Assembly: GCF_029338395.1 (NCBI RefSeq) | Contig: NZ_CP119809.1 | Coordinates: forward strand, 2,976,001 to 3,040,000 | Source: Halorussus caseinilyticus | Lineage (GTDB): Archaea; Halobacteriota; Halobacteria; Halobacteriales; Haladaptataceae | DNA: 64,000 nt | Direction of reading: 5' to 3' | Shown: piece by piece, positions 33,887-42,217 of the stretch | How positions within the stretch are numbered: the stretch's first letter is position 1 | Layout of the letters: each line of letters opens with the position of its first letter | Translations under genes and position numbers: made by a program | The notes under the pieces: generated by a model | Database searches by the model: none | Seen by the model: only the letters and a program-made list of their open reading frames with translations | What the model was told of the DNA's origin: nothing

Positions 33887-35769
33887 CCGACGAGACGCTC
33901 GGCGGGATGTCCGACCGCGAGTACCCGCTCGTCGGGTTGGTGCGCGAGTTCGGCGCGTCCGAGATTCACCACTTGGTGGCCGCCGTCCTCGCCCGAACAG
34001 TCTCTACGTTCCTGAGTTTCGCGGACGTGTTCCTCATCGGTCTCGGAATCGACGCGCTGTTCAACGGCCGGGAGTTCGCGATTCCGCTGTTGCCCTCGGC
34101 GTGGGTCCCGTCCGAACCCCTCCCGTTGCTGGCGTTCATCACCGGACTGATGTTCGGCCTGAACGTCCTCACGAACCTCACGCTGTTCGTCGCCCAGTAC
34201 GGGTTCGGCGTCTTCACACAGCGGATACTCCACCAGATTCGGGTCGCCAAGTTCGACACCGCCCAGCGACTCGAACTCGGTTTCTTCGAGGAGAATCGGA
34301 CGGGCAACATCATCAGCGTCCTGAACGACGACGTGAACGAACTCGACGGGTTCCTCAATACGGTTCTGAGCGCCGCAATCTGGATTTCGATGACGGTCGT
34401 CAGCGCGTTCGTCTACATGTCGGCGTTAAACTGGCAACTCGCGCTACTCGTCCTCGCTTCCGCGCCGGTCGTCGCTGGCGTCAACTACTGGTTCTCGCGC
34501 CGACTCGAACCGCTCAAAGACGAGGTTCGGACCGAGCGCGGGGCGCTGAACGCCCGCCTCGAAACGAACCTGAGCGGCATCGACGTTATCAAGTCGTTCA
34601 CGGCGGAGGAACACGAGCGCAAGCGCGTCGAAGACGCGTCGCTCGACTACTTCGACGCGCGCCTCGGGAGTCGGCGGCGGGCGGTCCAACAGAGTCCGGC
34701 CAACCGCCTCATCATGGGCGTCTGGTTGGTGGCGACGCTCTCGCTCGGCATCTACTGGATTGTCGTGGAACCACCGCTTTTCTTTTCCGGGACGCTGACC
34801 GCCGGGCAACTCGTGCCGTTTCTGTTCTACATGGAGCGGTTGACCCTCCCGCTGAAGAACCTGAGCGGGGTCATCGACGGCTACAAGTCGGCGAAAGCGT
34901 CCGCGAAGCGAATAGACGGTCTCACGAGCATCGACGGGCGACTCGAAGGCGACTCGGGCGACGAGTTGGTAATCGACGGCGGCCGGGTCGAGTTCGAGAA
35001 CGTCGAGTTCGGCTATCCGGGGACCGAACAGCGAGTCTTCGACGGCATCAGTTTCGCCGCCGAGTCCGAGGAGACTATCGGTCTCGTCGGGTCGACGGGC
35101 GCGGGCAAATCGACGCTGGTCAAGTGCCTGTTGCGGTTCCACGAGGTGGACGACGGTCGAATCACTATCGACGGACAGGACGTTCGGAACGTCTCGCTGG
35201 AGGACCTCCGAGACGCCATCGGGTACGTGAATCAGGACGCCTACCTCTTCGACGGGACGATTCGGGACAACATCGCGTACGGCGCGTCCGACGCCTCGGA
35301 CACCTCGGACGTGCCCGACGAGCGAATCGAAGCGGCCGCAAAGACCGCCGGAGCCCACAGGTTCGTCACGGAACTGCCCGACGGGTACGAGACGCAGGTC
35401 GGGGACCGAGGAACCTCGCTGTCGGGCGGCCAGCGCCAGCGTCTCGCCATCGCTCGCGCAATCGTTGACGACCCGCCAATCCTCGTCTTCGACGAGGCAA
35501 CCAGTCACGTGGACAACGAGACGGAGTTAGTGCTTCAGGAGAAACTCGACGAACTCACCGAAGACCGGACGACGTTCATCATCGCCCACAGACTCTCGAC
35601 GGTCCGGGGTGCCGACGAGATTCTGGTCCTCGAAGACGGCAGTATCGCCGAGCGAGGGACTCACGAGCGACTGGTCGAACGCGACGGGACCTACGCGACC
35701 CTCTGGAACGTGCAGGTCGGCAATCTCGACGCGCTGTCGTCGCTCGGCGAGGCCACGACCGACGACTGA
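33883..35769 (+). CDS. ABC exporter half-transporter, second subunit
   Basis: A 628-residue permease-ATPase paralogous to the gene before it. The membrane domain has LELGFFEENRTGNIISVLNDDVNEL as coupling segment. The ATPase has GSTGAGKST, YVNQDAYLFDGTIRDNIAY, LSGGQRQRLAIARAI and ILVFDEATSHVDNETE. Both subunits keep consensus catalytic residues, so two active ATP sites are expected in the heterodimer. An Asp/Ser-rich insert (GASDASDTSDVPDE) follows the Q-loop. A 95-nt stretch around the signature and Walker B is almost identical in DNA to the first subunit while the surroundings differ. It ends convergent with the Gfo/Idh gene. Confidence 0.88.
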   Translation: MTDETLGGMSDREYPLVGLVREFGASEIHHLVAAVLARTVSTFLSFADVFLIGLGIDALFNGREFAIPLLPSAWVPSEPLPLLAFITGLMFGLNVLTNLTLFVAQYGFGVFTQRILHQIRVAKFDTAQRLELGFFEENRTGNIISVLNDDVNELDGFLNTVLSAAIWISMTVVSAFVYMSALNWQLALLVLASAPVVAGVNYWFSRRLEPLKDEVRTERGALNARLETNLSGIDVIKSFTAEEHERKRVEDASLDYFDARLGSRRRAVQQSPANRLIMGVWLVATLSLGIYWIVVEPPLFFSGTLTAGQLVPFLFYMERLTLPLKNLSGVIDGYKSAKASAKRIDGLTSIDGRLEGDSGDELVIDGGRVEFENVEFGYPGTEQRVFDGISFAAESEETIGLVGSTGAGKSTLVKCLLRFHEVDDGRITIDGQDVRNVSLEDLRDAIGYVNQDAYLFDGTIRDNIAYGASDASDTSDVPDERIEAAAKTAGAHRFVTELPDGYETQVGDRGTSLSGGQRQRLAIARAIVDDPPILVFDEATSHVDNETELVLQEKLDELTEDRTTFIIAHRLSTVRGADEILVLEDGSIAERGTHERLVERDGTYATLWNVQVGNLDALSSLGEATTDD

Positions 35770-35793
35770 GACGCGGGAACCGCCGGGACGAGG

Positions 35794-36852
35794 CTACTCC
35801 TCGAAGGGGTTCGTGACGTGTTCGCGGTCGTCGAGTCGCGAGGCCACGTCTACGGTAGTCCCCTCCTCCCACGACTCCCGAATCGCGGCGCGGAGTTCCG
35901 CGAGGACCACGCCGACTTCGCCGGAAATCGTCGGTTGCGTCCCCGAAACCGTCGCTTCCACGAAGTCACGGAGTTTCGACATGGTGGGGTTGTCCGAGGA
36001 GACGCCCTCGAAGGACGTTTCGTACGTCGGGCGTCCGTCGCGGACGATGCGAAGCGACGAGACGGACTCGGCGCGCCGGTCGGACTCGTACTGGAGGCGT
36101 CCGCGACTGCCCCAGATGGAGAGATGTTCGTCCGACGAGAGGTCGGTACTCTCGCCGCAGACTCCGGCGCTCACCGTCACGATTTGGTCGCCCGTCTCGA
36201 TTTGCATCGAGAGCGCGGTGTTCACGTCTATCGACTCCCCCCGGTCGTCGGCAGTGACCGCCACCTGCGTCGGCGTGCCTTCAAGCAACCACAGGAGCTT
36301 TTCGAGCATGTGCGACCCGGTGTCGAAGACGAGTCCGCCGCCGGACAGCTCGGGGTCGGTCCGCCACGACTCGGCGCTGGTTGCGAGCCAATTCTGCGCG
36401 AGGTGGCAACTCACCATCCGCGGGACGCCGATGTCGCCCGACATGAGACGACGCTTGGTCTCTTGAACCGGCGAGACGTACCGACGCTGATAGCCGACGC
36501 CGAGCGGACACTCCTGTTCGTTAGCGGCTTCGACCAGTTTCTCCGCCTTGTCGGGGTCCACGGTCAGGGGTTTCTCCACGAACGTCGCCACGCCCGCTTC
36601 GAGCGTGGTCAACGCCTGTTCGAAGTGAGCGGTGTGGGGAGTGACGATAGACACCGCGTCGATGGGCAGGTCGTCTACGACCTCCTCCACCGATTCGTAG
36701 GCGGGCGCTCGGAACTCGCTCTCGAACTGTTCGCGCGCGGAGGCGTCCACGTCCACGCCAGCGACGAGCGAAACGCCGTCCATCTTGCTGTATCCGATAG
36801 CGTGTTGCTGACCCATCCGTCCCAAACCGACGACTGCAACTTGTACGGCCAT
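35794..36852 (-). CDS. Gfo/Idh/MocA-family oxidoreductase
   Basis: A 352-residue NAD(P)-dependent oxidoreductase. The Rossmann motif VAVVGLGRMGQQHAIGYSKM, DAVSIVTPHTAHFEQALTTLEAGVATFVEKPLTVDPDKAEKLVEAA with the catalytic EKP lysine, and GGGLVFDTGSHMLEKLLWLL with the Asp/His active-site pair near 175-185 are all present. Such enzymes oxidise or reduce sugars or nucleotide sugars at a hydroxyl or keto group. In this region a role in making a modified sugar is likely. Substrate unknown. A minus-strand promoter would lie in the AT-rich 36870-36920. Confidence 0.88.
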   Translation of the reverse strand: MAVQVAVVGLGRMGQQHAIGYSKMDGVSLVAGVDVDASAREQFESEFRAPAYESVEEVVDDLPIDAVSIVTPHTAHFEQALTTLEAGVATFVEKPLTVDPDKAEKLVEAANEQECPLGVGYQRRYVSPVQETKRRLMSGDIGVPRMVSCHLAQNWLATSAESWRTDPELSGGGLVFDTGSHMLEKLLWLLEGTPTQVAVTADDRGESIDVNTALSMQIETGDQIVTVSAGVCGESTDLSSDEHLSIWGSRGRLQYESDRRAESVSSLRIVRDGRPTYETSFEGVSSDNPTMSKLRDFVEATVSGTQPTISGEVGVVLAELRAAIRESWEEGTTVDVASRLDDREHVTNPFEE

Positions 36853-37032
36853 ACCGAGTTTTCTTCTATCCCGCGGACTTAAATCCTTTTAGAGTATTCG
36901 GTTCTAAAAACTGAGGAATTCCGGACCCTCGACGAAGCAAGCGTGACGCCGTAAATTCCAAAGCAGAGACGGGGCGCGTTCGATTCTCCGATACCGATAA
37001 ATTAAAAAAGACGAATTGGCTCTAAATTGGCT

Positions 37033-37752
37033 ATGAACGACGTACTGATTACCGGTGCCGCACGCGGGTTGGGGTTGGCGCTCGCCCGCACTTTCTCGGA
37101 AGCGGGATGGCGCGTCTTCGCGTGTGCGAGGAACGCGTCGGACCGGGACAGACTACAGGCCCTGCGCGAGCAACGGCCGAAGTTGGTCGTCCCGATTCGG
37201 TTCGACGTGACGAGCGACCACGACCGATACCGGGCGCGCCAACTCGTGGAACACGAGACTGACTCGCTCGACGTACTCCTCAACAACGCCGGAATCAACG
37301 CCGGAACGTCGGGGAACCCCCAAGCCCACGTTTCGCTCGGGTCCCTAGACGGCGACGAGATGGCCGAGATGTTCCGCGTCAACTCGATTGCGCCGTTGCT
37401 CGTCGTCCAGACGTTCCGGGAGTTGCTGGTTCGGTCGGACTACCCGCGCGTCGTCAACGTCTCGTCGGACAGCGGGTCGATTACCCGGAAGGAGACGCCC
37501 GGCAACTACAGTTACGCCGCGAGCAAAGCGGCGCTGAACATGATAACGCGGGCGCTGGCGAACGAGTTGCGGAGCGACAGAATCGTCGTGACCGCGGTGG
37601 ACCCCGGACACCTGCGGACCGACATCGGCGGTCCGACCGCGCCCGACGACCCCGACGACGCCGCGGACGAACTCTACGAGTTGATAGAAGACCTCTCGCC
37701 CGGAGAAACCGGGGAGTTCCTCGCGCGGACCGGCGAGAAACTCGCTTGGTAG
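37033..37752 (+). CDS. Short-chain dehydrogenase/reductase
   Basis: A 239-residue classical SDR: VLITGAARGLGLALARTF (Gly-rich cofactor loop), LLNNAGINAG, the catalytic Ser in VVNVSSDSGSI, the YSYAASKAALNM Tyr-x3-Lys pair, and VDPGHLRTDIGG. Probably an NAD(P)-dependent sugar or lipid reductase; substrate unknown. I chose ATG 37033, with a GATAAATTAAAAAA promoter region about 30 nt upstream, over the TTG two codons before it. The gene ends in a perfect hairpin. Its neighbours are a Gfo/Idh oxidoreductase and a NifU-like protein. Confidence 0.88.
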   Translation: MNDVLITGAARGLGLALARTFSEAGWRVFACARNASDRDRLQALREQRPKLVVPIRFDVTSDHDRYRARQLVEHETDSLDVLLNNAGINAGTSGNPQAHVSLGSLDGDEMAEMFRVNSIAPLLVVQTFRELLVRSDYPRVVNVSSDSGSITRKETPGNYSYAASKAALNMITRALANELRSDRIVVTAVDPGHLRTDIGGPTAPDDPDDAADELYELIEDLSPGETGEFLARTGEKLAW

Positions 37753-37781
37753 GGAGCGTCTCCGCCGAGTGGAGACGCTCC
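37753..37781. terminator. Perfect hairpin directly after the SDR stop
   Basis: GGAGCGTCTCC (37753-37763), 7-nt loop GCCGAGT, exact complement 37771-37781. It begins right after TAG 37750-37752. No T run follows at once; an AT-rich stretch starts about 15 nt later. Confidence 0.5.
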
Positions 37782-37898
37782 GGCCGAGAGTAGTAGTAAA
37801 TTCTATTTCGCTATATAGAATCCGGTTCGGTCCGCGAGTTAGGCGGTAGTGACCTGTTGAACCAAAGGCCTAAGACTTCCCGAACCCAATCTCGGCGT

Positions 37899-38261
37899 AT
37901 GAGTACCGAGACTCAGGACGACGGGGACGACCTAGAGGAGCGCGTCAGCAACTTCCTGCGGCGCAACTTCCCCCAGATTCAGATGCACGGCGGGAGCGCG
38001 GCCATCCAGAACATCGACCGCGAGACCGGAGAGGTACACATCCAGTTGGGCGGGGCGTGCAGTGGTTGTGGCATCTCGCCGATGACGATTCAGGCCATCA
38101 AGAGCCGAATGGTCAAGGAAATCCCCGAAATCGAGACGGTCCACGCCGACACCGGAATGGACGGCGGTGGCGGTCACGGCGGCGGCATGAGTCCCTCGTT
38201 CCCCGGCGAGACGAGCGACGACGGCGGCGAAGACGACGAGGGTCCGCAGGCCCCGTTCTAA
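37899..38261 (+). CDS. NifU C-terminal-domain iron-sulfur scaffold protein
   Basis: A 120-residue protein. The Nfu core runs from about 10 to 78 (VSNFLRRNFPQIQMHGGSAAIQNIDRETGEVHIQLGGACSGCGISPMTIQAIKSRMVKEIPEIETV) with the cluster-binding CSGC pair. A glycine-, histidine- and Asp-rich disordered tail (MDGGGGHGGGM...) follows. Nfu proteins carry or deliver Fe-S clusters, which would suit the several Fe-S proteins of this genome. ATG 37899 is the first in frame after the GGCCTAAGACTT promoter area. It stands alone. Confidence 0.88.
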   Translation: MSTETQDDGDDLEERVSNFLRRNFPQIQMHGGSAAIQNIDRETGEVHIQLGGACSGCGISPMTIQAIKSRMVKEIPEIETVHADTGMDGGGGHGGGMSPSFPGETSDDGGEDDEGPQAPF

Positions 38262-38355
38262 GTCCGGATTTCTCGTCTCGAAACGACGCAATTCTTCCCA
38301 TAGAACGCGGCTAACATCAGGATATTTATCCCGTCGGGGATTGGACGGTACTGGT

Positions 38356-39891
38356 ATGACCAACGACGCCGATGCGGGGAACGTCGTCTTTGTGGTCATG
38401 GACACGGTTCGCAAGAGCCACCTATCCGTCTATGGCTACGACCGGCCGACGACGCCGGGTCTGGAGCGGTTCGCTGAGGAGGCGGCCGTCTTCGAACAGG
38501 CAGTCTCCCCCGCACCGTGGACGCTCCCAGTTCACGCCTCGCTGTTCACCGGGATGTACCCGAGCGAACACGGCGCGAGTCAGGAGAATCCGTATCTGGA
38601 AGGCGCGACGACGCTCGCCGAGTCGCTCTCGGAGGAAGGCTACGAGACGGCGTGTTACTCCTCGAACGCGTGGATTACGCCCTACACCCACCTCACCGAC
38701 GGTTTCGACGACCAAGACAACTTCTTCGAGGTGATGCCCGGCGACCTGCTGTCGGGACCGCTGGCGAAGGCGTGGAAGGCGATGAACGACAACGAGTCGC
38801 TCCGGAAGGTCGCCGACTGGTTGGTGTCGGTCGGCAACAAGATTCACGAGTACACGGCCTCGGGCGAGGGTGCCGACTCGAAAACGCCGCAGGTCATCGA
38901 CCGGACGATGGAGTTCATCGAGGACGCCGACGACGACTACTTCGCGTTCATCAACCTGATGGACGCTCACCTGCCCTACCACCCGCCTGAGGAGTACAAA
39001 CGGGAGTTCGCGCCCGGCGTCGATTCGACCGAGGTGTGCCAGAACTCCAAGGAGTACAACTGCGGGGCGCGCGACATCTCCGACGACGAGTGGGAGGACA
39101 TCGAAGGCCTCTACGACGCCGAAATTCGCCACATCGACGCCGAACTCCAGCGCCTCTTTTCGTGGATGCAGGAGAACGACGAGTGGGAAGACACCATGGT
39201 CGTCGTCTGCGCCGACCACGGCGAACTCCACGGCGAACACGACCTGTACGGCCACGAGTTCTGCATCTACGACCCCCTCGTGAACGTCCCGCTGATGGTC
39301 AAACACCCCGAGATGGAGTCGGGCACGCGCGAGGACCAGCAGGTCGAACTCGTGGACCTCTACCACACCGTGCTGGACCACACCGGCGTCTCCGCCGAGC
39401 GTTCGACGGTACCCTTGGACCGAAAGCGCTCGCTTCTGGACGCCGACTACCGAGACTTCGCCGAGAGCGAGGCGTCGAGCGCCTCGAAGTCGCCCGGTAG
39501 CCATCCGGGCGACGGCGACTACGCCTTCGTGGAGTACTACCGGCCGGTCGTGGAGTTGAAGCAGTTAGAGCAGAAGGCCAGTGACGCCGGTATCGAACTC
39601 GACACGAACTCGCGGTTCTACTCGCGGATGCGGGCGGCGCGCCGACCCGACGCCAAGTACGTCCGCAACGAGCGTATCACCGACGAGTTCTACCACCTCG
39701 ACTCGGACCCCGGAGAGACCGACGACGCATACGGCGAGGCGAGCGACGAGGAAGTCGAACTCGAAGGCGCGCTCTCGGAGTTCGAAGCGAGCGTCGGCGG
39801 CGAGTGGAAGGAAGTCGAGGACGACGACGTGTTAGACGACATGAGCGACGACGCGAAAGACCGCTTGCAGGACCTCGGCTACATCGATTGA
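38356..39891 (+). CDS. Sulfatase-like enzyme (alkaline phosphatase superfamily)
   Basis: A 511-residue protein: VVFVVMDTVRKSHLSVYGYDRPTTPGL (metal Asp), catalytic segment APWTLPVHASLFTGMYPSEHG, LMDAHLPYHPPEEY, and VVVCADHGELHGEHDLYGHEF (second metal site). The nucleophile position is Thr, not the Cys needed for formylglycine, so a phosphotransferase or phosphodiesterase is possible. An acidic C-terminal extension (about 430-505) ends SDDAKDRLQDLGYID, as in the other sulfatase-like gene here. ATG 38356 lies about 30 nt after a GATATTTATC box. It probably modifies a surface polysaccharide or lipid headgroup. Confidence 0.83.
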   Translation: MTNDADAGNVVFVVMDTVRKSHLSVYGYDRPTTPGLERFAEEAAVFEQAVSPAPWTLPVHASLFTGMYPSEHGASQENPYLEGATTLAESLSEEGYETACYSSNAWITPYTHLTDGFDDQDNFFEVMPGDLLSGPLAKAWKAMNDNESLRKVADWLVSVGNKIHEYTASGEGADSKTPQVIDRTMEFIEDADDDYFAFINLMDAHLPYHPPEEYKREFAPGVDSTEVCQNSKEYNCGARDISDDEWEDIEGLYDAEIRHIDAELQRLFSWMQENDEWEDTMVVVCADHGELHGEHDLYGHEFCIYDPLVNVPLMVKHPEMESGTREDQQVELVDLYHTVLDHTGVSAERSTVPLDRKRSLLDADYRDFAESEASSASKSPGSHPGDGDYAFVEYYRPVVELKQLEQKASDAGIELDTNSRFYSRMRAARRPDAKYVRNERITDEFYHLDSDPGETDDAYGEASDEEVELEGALSEFEASVGGEWKEVEDDDVLDDMSDDAKDRLQDLGYID

Positions 39892-39920
39892 CGCGGCGAC
39901 TCGTGACGAGTCGCCGCGTC
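39890..39920. terminator. 15-bp palindrome overlapping a stop codon
   Basis: The arm 39890-39904 (GACGCGGCGACTCGT) and its exact complement 39906-39920 are separated by one base. It overlaps the TGA of the sulfatase-like gene and lies between this gene and the convergent flippase-like gene; likely a shared 3'-end structure. Confidence 0.5.
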
Positions 39921-39939
39921 GGAACGACGCTTCGCTCTT

Positions 39940-40965
39940 TTAGACGGAATCGACGCCGACCACGCTCACGACGCCGCCGCCGATTGCGACCGGAACCCAG
40001 TAGATAGCGCCCCGGAAGATGACCACGGCGGCGAAGGCAGTCTCCCATCCGACGCCCGCGCCGGGGAGACTGGAGAGGAGTCCGACCAGCACCGCTTCGA
40101 TACCGCCCGCGCCGCCGGGAAGCGGCGTGACGCCAGCGATAGCGCCGACCGGGACGACGAAAAGGAGGACGGCGAACGGGACCGGAGAGCCGATAGCCAC
40201 GAACGCGAGCCACAGCGCGACCATCTGGCATATCCACCCCGCAGTCGAGGCGGCGAGCGCGAGGGTCAGGCCGCGCCGGTTGGTCGCCACGCGCTCTATC
40301 GAGTCGAAGAACTCGGCGACCCGCGATTCGAGGGTCTCACGGCTGAGCGCCACGTCCACGGGCGCGACTCGGGTCACGAGTCGGAGTATCGGCGCGAGCG
40401 CACGAGCGATGGCGCTCCGGAGCGCCTTCCGGTTTCGCCACCCGAAGAACCCGGCGAACGGAACGGCCACCGAGAGGACGACGATGGCCGCGGTAGCGAG
40501 TCGGAGGCGACGACCGAACGAGGTCTGGGTCGCGTAGAATCCCGCCCCGCCGAGCGCCAACACGATGGACGGGACGAAGTTGAGCGAATCGACGCTGGCG
40601 ATAGCCGCCAGTCCGCGTTCGTACTCGGTGTCGGCCACCTTCGAGATGAGCAGTGCCGTCACGGGTTCGCCGCCCGCCTGTCCGAAGGGCGTGACGTTGT
40701 TCGAGAACATCGCGCCGTTCAGGATGAAAAAGGACTTGGCGAACGACACGTCCACGCCGAGTACGTCGAGGACGGTCCGGAGACCGAACCCCCACGCGGC
40801 GAGCCACCCGAGCGTAATCACCACGACGAGCGCGACTATCTCGCCGTCGGCCTTCCGGAGTTGTTCTACGAACCCCTCGACGCCGACCAGATACAGGAGG
40901 ACGCCCAGAATCGCAAACGTCCCGAGAAACCCCAGAACTGTAGTTCGCAACTGCGCGCCGTTCAT
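39940..40965 (-). CDS. Lysylphosphatidylglycerol-synthase TM-region-like (UPF0104) membrane protein
   Basis: A 341-residue protein with about eight transmembrane helices. Typical family features are VLGFLGTFAILGVLLYLVGVEGFVEQLRKADGEIVALVVVITLGWL at the start, FSNNVTPFGQAGGEPVTALLIS in the middle, and PLPGGAGGIEAVLVGLL near the end, corresponding to the PxPGGxGxxE motif. UPF0104 proteins act as flippase-like partners in glycolipid or polysaccharide synthesis, and the C-terminal half of archaeal AglD is related. Position between the sulfatase-like gene and PanE-like gene. Exact lipid substrate unknown. Confidence 0.87.
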   Translation of the reverse strand: MNGAQLRTTVLGFLGTFAILGVLLYLVGVEGFVEQLRKADGEIVALVVVITLGWLAAWGFGLRTVLDVLGVDVSFAKSFFILNGAMFSNNVTPFGQAGGEPVTALLISKVADTEYERGLAAIASVDSLNFVPSIVLALGGAGFYATQTSFGRRLRLATAAIVVLSVAVPFAGFFGWRNRKALRSAIARALAPILRLVTRVAPVDVALSRETLESRVAEFFDSIERVATNRRGLTLALAASTAGWICQMVALWLAFVAIGSPVPFAVLLFVVPVGAIAGVTPLPGGAGGIEAVLVGLLSSLPGAGVGWETAFAAVVIFRGAIYWVPVAIGGGVVSVVGVDSV

Positions 40966-41080
40966 AGGCTTTGCTTGCTTTCTGCACTAATCAGTATGTC
41001 GGAATCTCCAGTCGATACGCACGGGTGAGACGGTCGGCGCGTGGGCATGTCTTGGCGTCTATCAGCGTCGTCAGAGCAGT

Positions 41081-41980
41081 TCAATCCTGCGGACGGTCGA
41101 TTTCCCAAGCCCGGAGCAAATTCGTTAAGGTCCGGTTGACCGGTGCAGTAACGTTACGTTCGCGTGCGCGCGAGCAAAGATAGCCGTTGATGGCTTCTAC
41201 TTCGGTGCGCCTCCCGTCCAGCACGTCCTGTCGCATCGAAGAGGTGTTCGCGGCCGTGGCGTCGGCGACTCGCTCGACGGCTCCGACCGCCGCGTCGTCG
41301 GCGAGTTCGACACCCTCGGCGCGGGCGACCCGTGCCGTCTCGCGGGCGGCGTCGGCGGCGACTTCGCGGGCGGGACCGTCCAGCAACGCGCCGTTCTCGA
41401 CGCGGGCGAGCGCCGTCGTCGCGTTGATTCCCGCGTTGACCGCCAACTTCTCCCAGAGGCGGCGTGGCATGTCGTCGGCGACGGTGGTCTCGATTCCGGC
41501 CGTGCGGAAGGCCCGGCCTACCGCGTCGGCAGTCTCGGAGGTGCCGCCCGCCCGCGGGCCGAGGACAACCTCGCCCACGCCGGTACACGCGACTGCGCCC
41601 GGTTCGGGGCGGACCGCGCCGTAGGTCGCGGTCCCCGCGAGGACGGGACAGTCGAGGTGGTCGGCCAGAGCGTCCTCGTTTCCCATCCCGTTCTGGAGCG
41701 AGAGCGCGGCGTCGAACCGGCCGGTAGCGAGCGTCCGGGCCGCCTCGTCGGTGTCGAACGCCTTGACCGTCACCACGGCGAGGTCGGCCGAAAGGTCGGA
41801 CCCGTCGGTCGTCGCGTCGGGGCGGACCGAGAAGTCGAACTCGCCGCCGACCCGGAGACCGGACTCGCGCACGGCCGCGACGTGCGGGTCGCGCCCGACC
41901 AGCGTGACCGCGTGGTCGCGCGCGAGCAGACCGCCCGCGAGACTCCCGAGACTCCCCGCGCCGAACACGACGACTTCCAT
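41081..41980 (-). CDS. panE: Ketopantoate reductase family protein
   Basis: A 299-residue ApbA/PanE-type enzyme. The Rossmann motif VVVFGAGSLGSLAGGLLARDHAVTLVGRDP, then VTVKAFDTDEAARTL, LSLQNGMGNEDAL, the catalytic Lys in RLWEKLAVNAGINATTAL, and the C-terminal helical domain SSMRQDVLDGRRTEVEAINGYL, where Glu and Asn bind ketopantoate. It would reduce 2-dehydropantoate to pantoate with NADPH for CoA synthesis. Well-kept motifs make the function likely, although the superfamily also contains other 2-keto-acid reductases. It is divergent from a region with a possible non-coding RNA. Confidence 0.9.
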   Translation of the reverse strand: MEVVVFGAGSLGSLAGGLLARDHAVTLVGRDPHVAAVRESGLRVGGEFDFSVRPDATTDGSDLSADLAVVTVKAFDTDEAARTLATGRFDAALSLQNGMGNEDALADHLDCPVLAGTATYGAVRPEPGAVACTGVGEVVLGPRAGGTSETADAVGRAFRTAGIETTVADDMPRRLWEKLAVNAGINATTALARVENGALLDGPAREVAADAARETARVARAEGVELADDAAVGAVERVADATAANTSSMRQDVLDGRRTEVEAINGYLCSRARERNVTAPVNRTLTNLLRAWEIDRPQD

Positions 41981-42031
41981 GTCGGTCCCTTGGAACCGGG
42001 GGTAGAAAAGTCGGGGCGTCTCACGAACGGC

Positions 42032-42039
42032 TTTAAATA
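42032..42039 (+). promoter_or_regulatory. Strong TATA box TTTAAATA
   Basis: TTTAAATA stands in a GC-rich context with an upstream CGAACGG. It could serve the plus strand (start near 42060) or, being symmetric in its core, the minus-strand panE gene 55 nt away. Spacing favours the plus strand, where no gene follows. Confidence 0.45.
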
Positions 42040-42059
42040 CGAGAGGAAAATAGTAGGGA

Positions 42060-42180
42060 TCGGTACCAGCGAACCACCTCCAAGGGGAAAAGCCTCTGAC
42101 GAGACCACGAGCGTTAAACTGCGAAGTCAGTCTACCTCACGCCGCTCCCCTTGGCGGTTGCCGTCGTTCCATTTCGACGT
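42060..42180 (+). ncRNA. Candidate structured non-coding RNA
   Basis: A 240-nt gap (41981-42217) with no good ORF. A TTTAAATA box at 42032 would start transcription near 42060. From there the sequence can fold: ACC-t-CCAAGGGGA (42076-42088) pairs with 42146-42158 with one mismatch, enclosing ACTG/CAGT and GCGT/ACGC helices. A second hairpin, CGTCG/CGACG, follows at about 42162-42179, ending near TACTACACCA, which recalls the ACA end of H/ACA guide RNAs. No known RNA family was recognised; this is a prediction. Confidence 0.35.
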
Positions 42181-42217
42181 ACTACACCACGATGTCAACC
42201 CCGCGTACTCTCACCAC

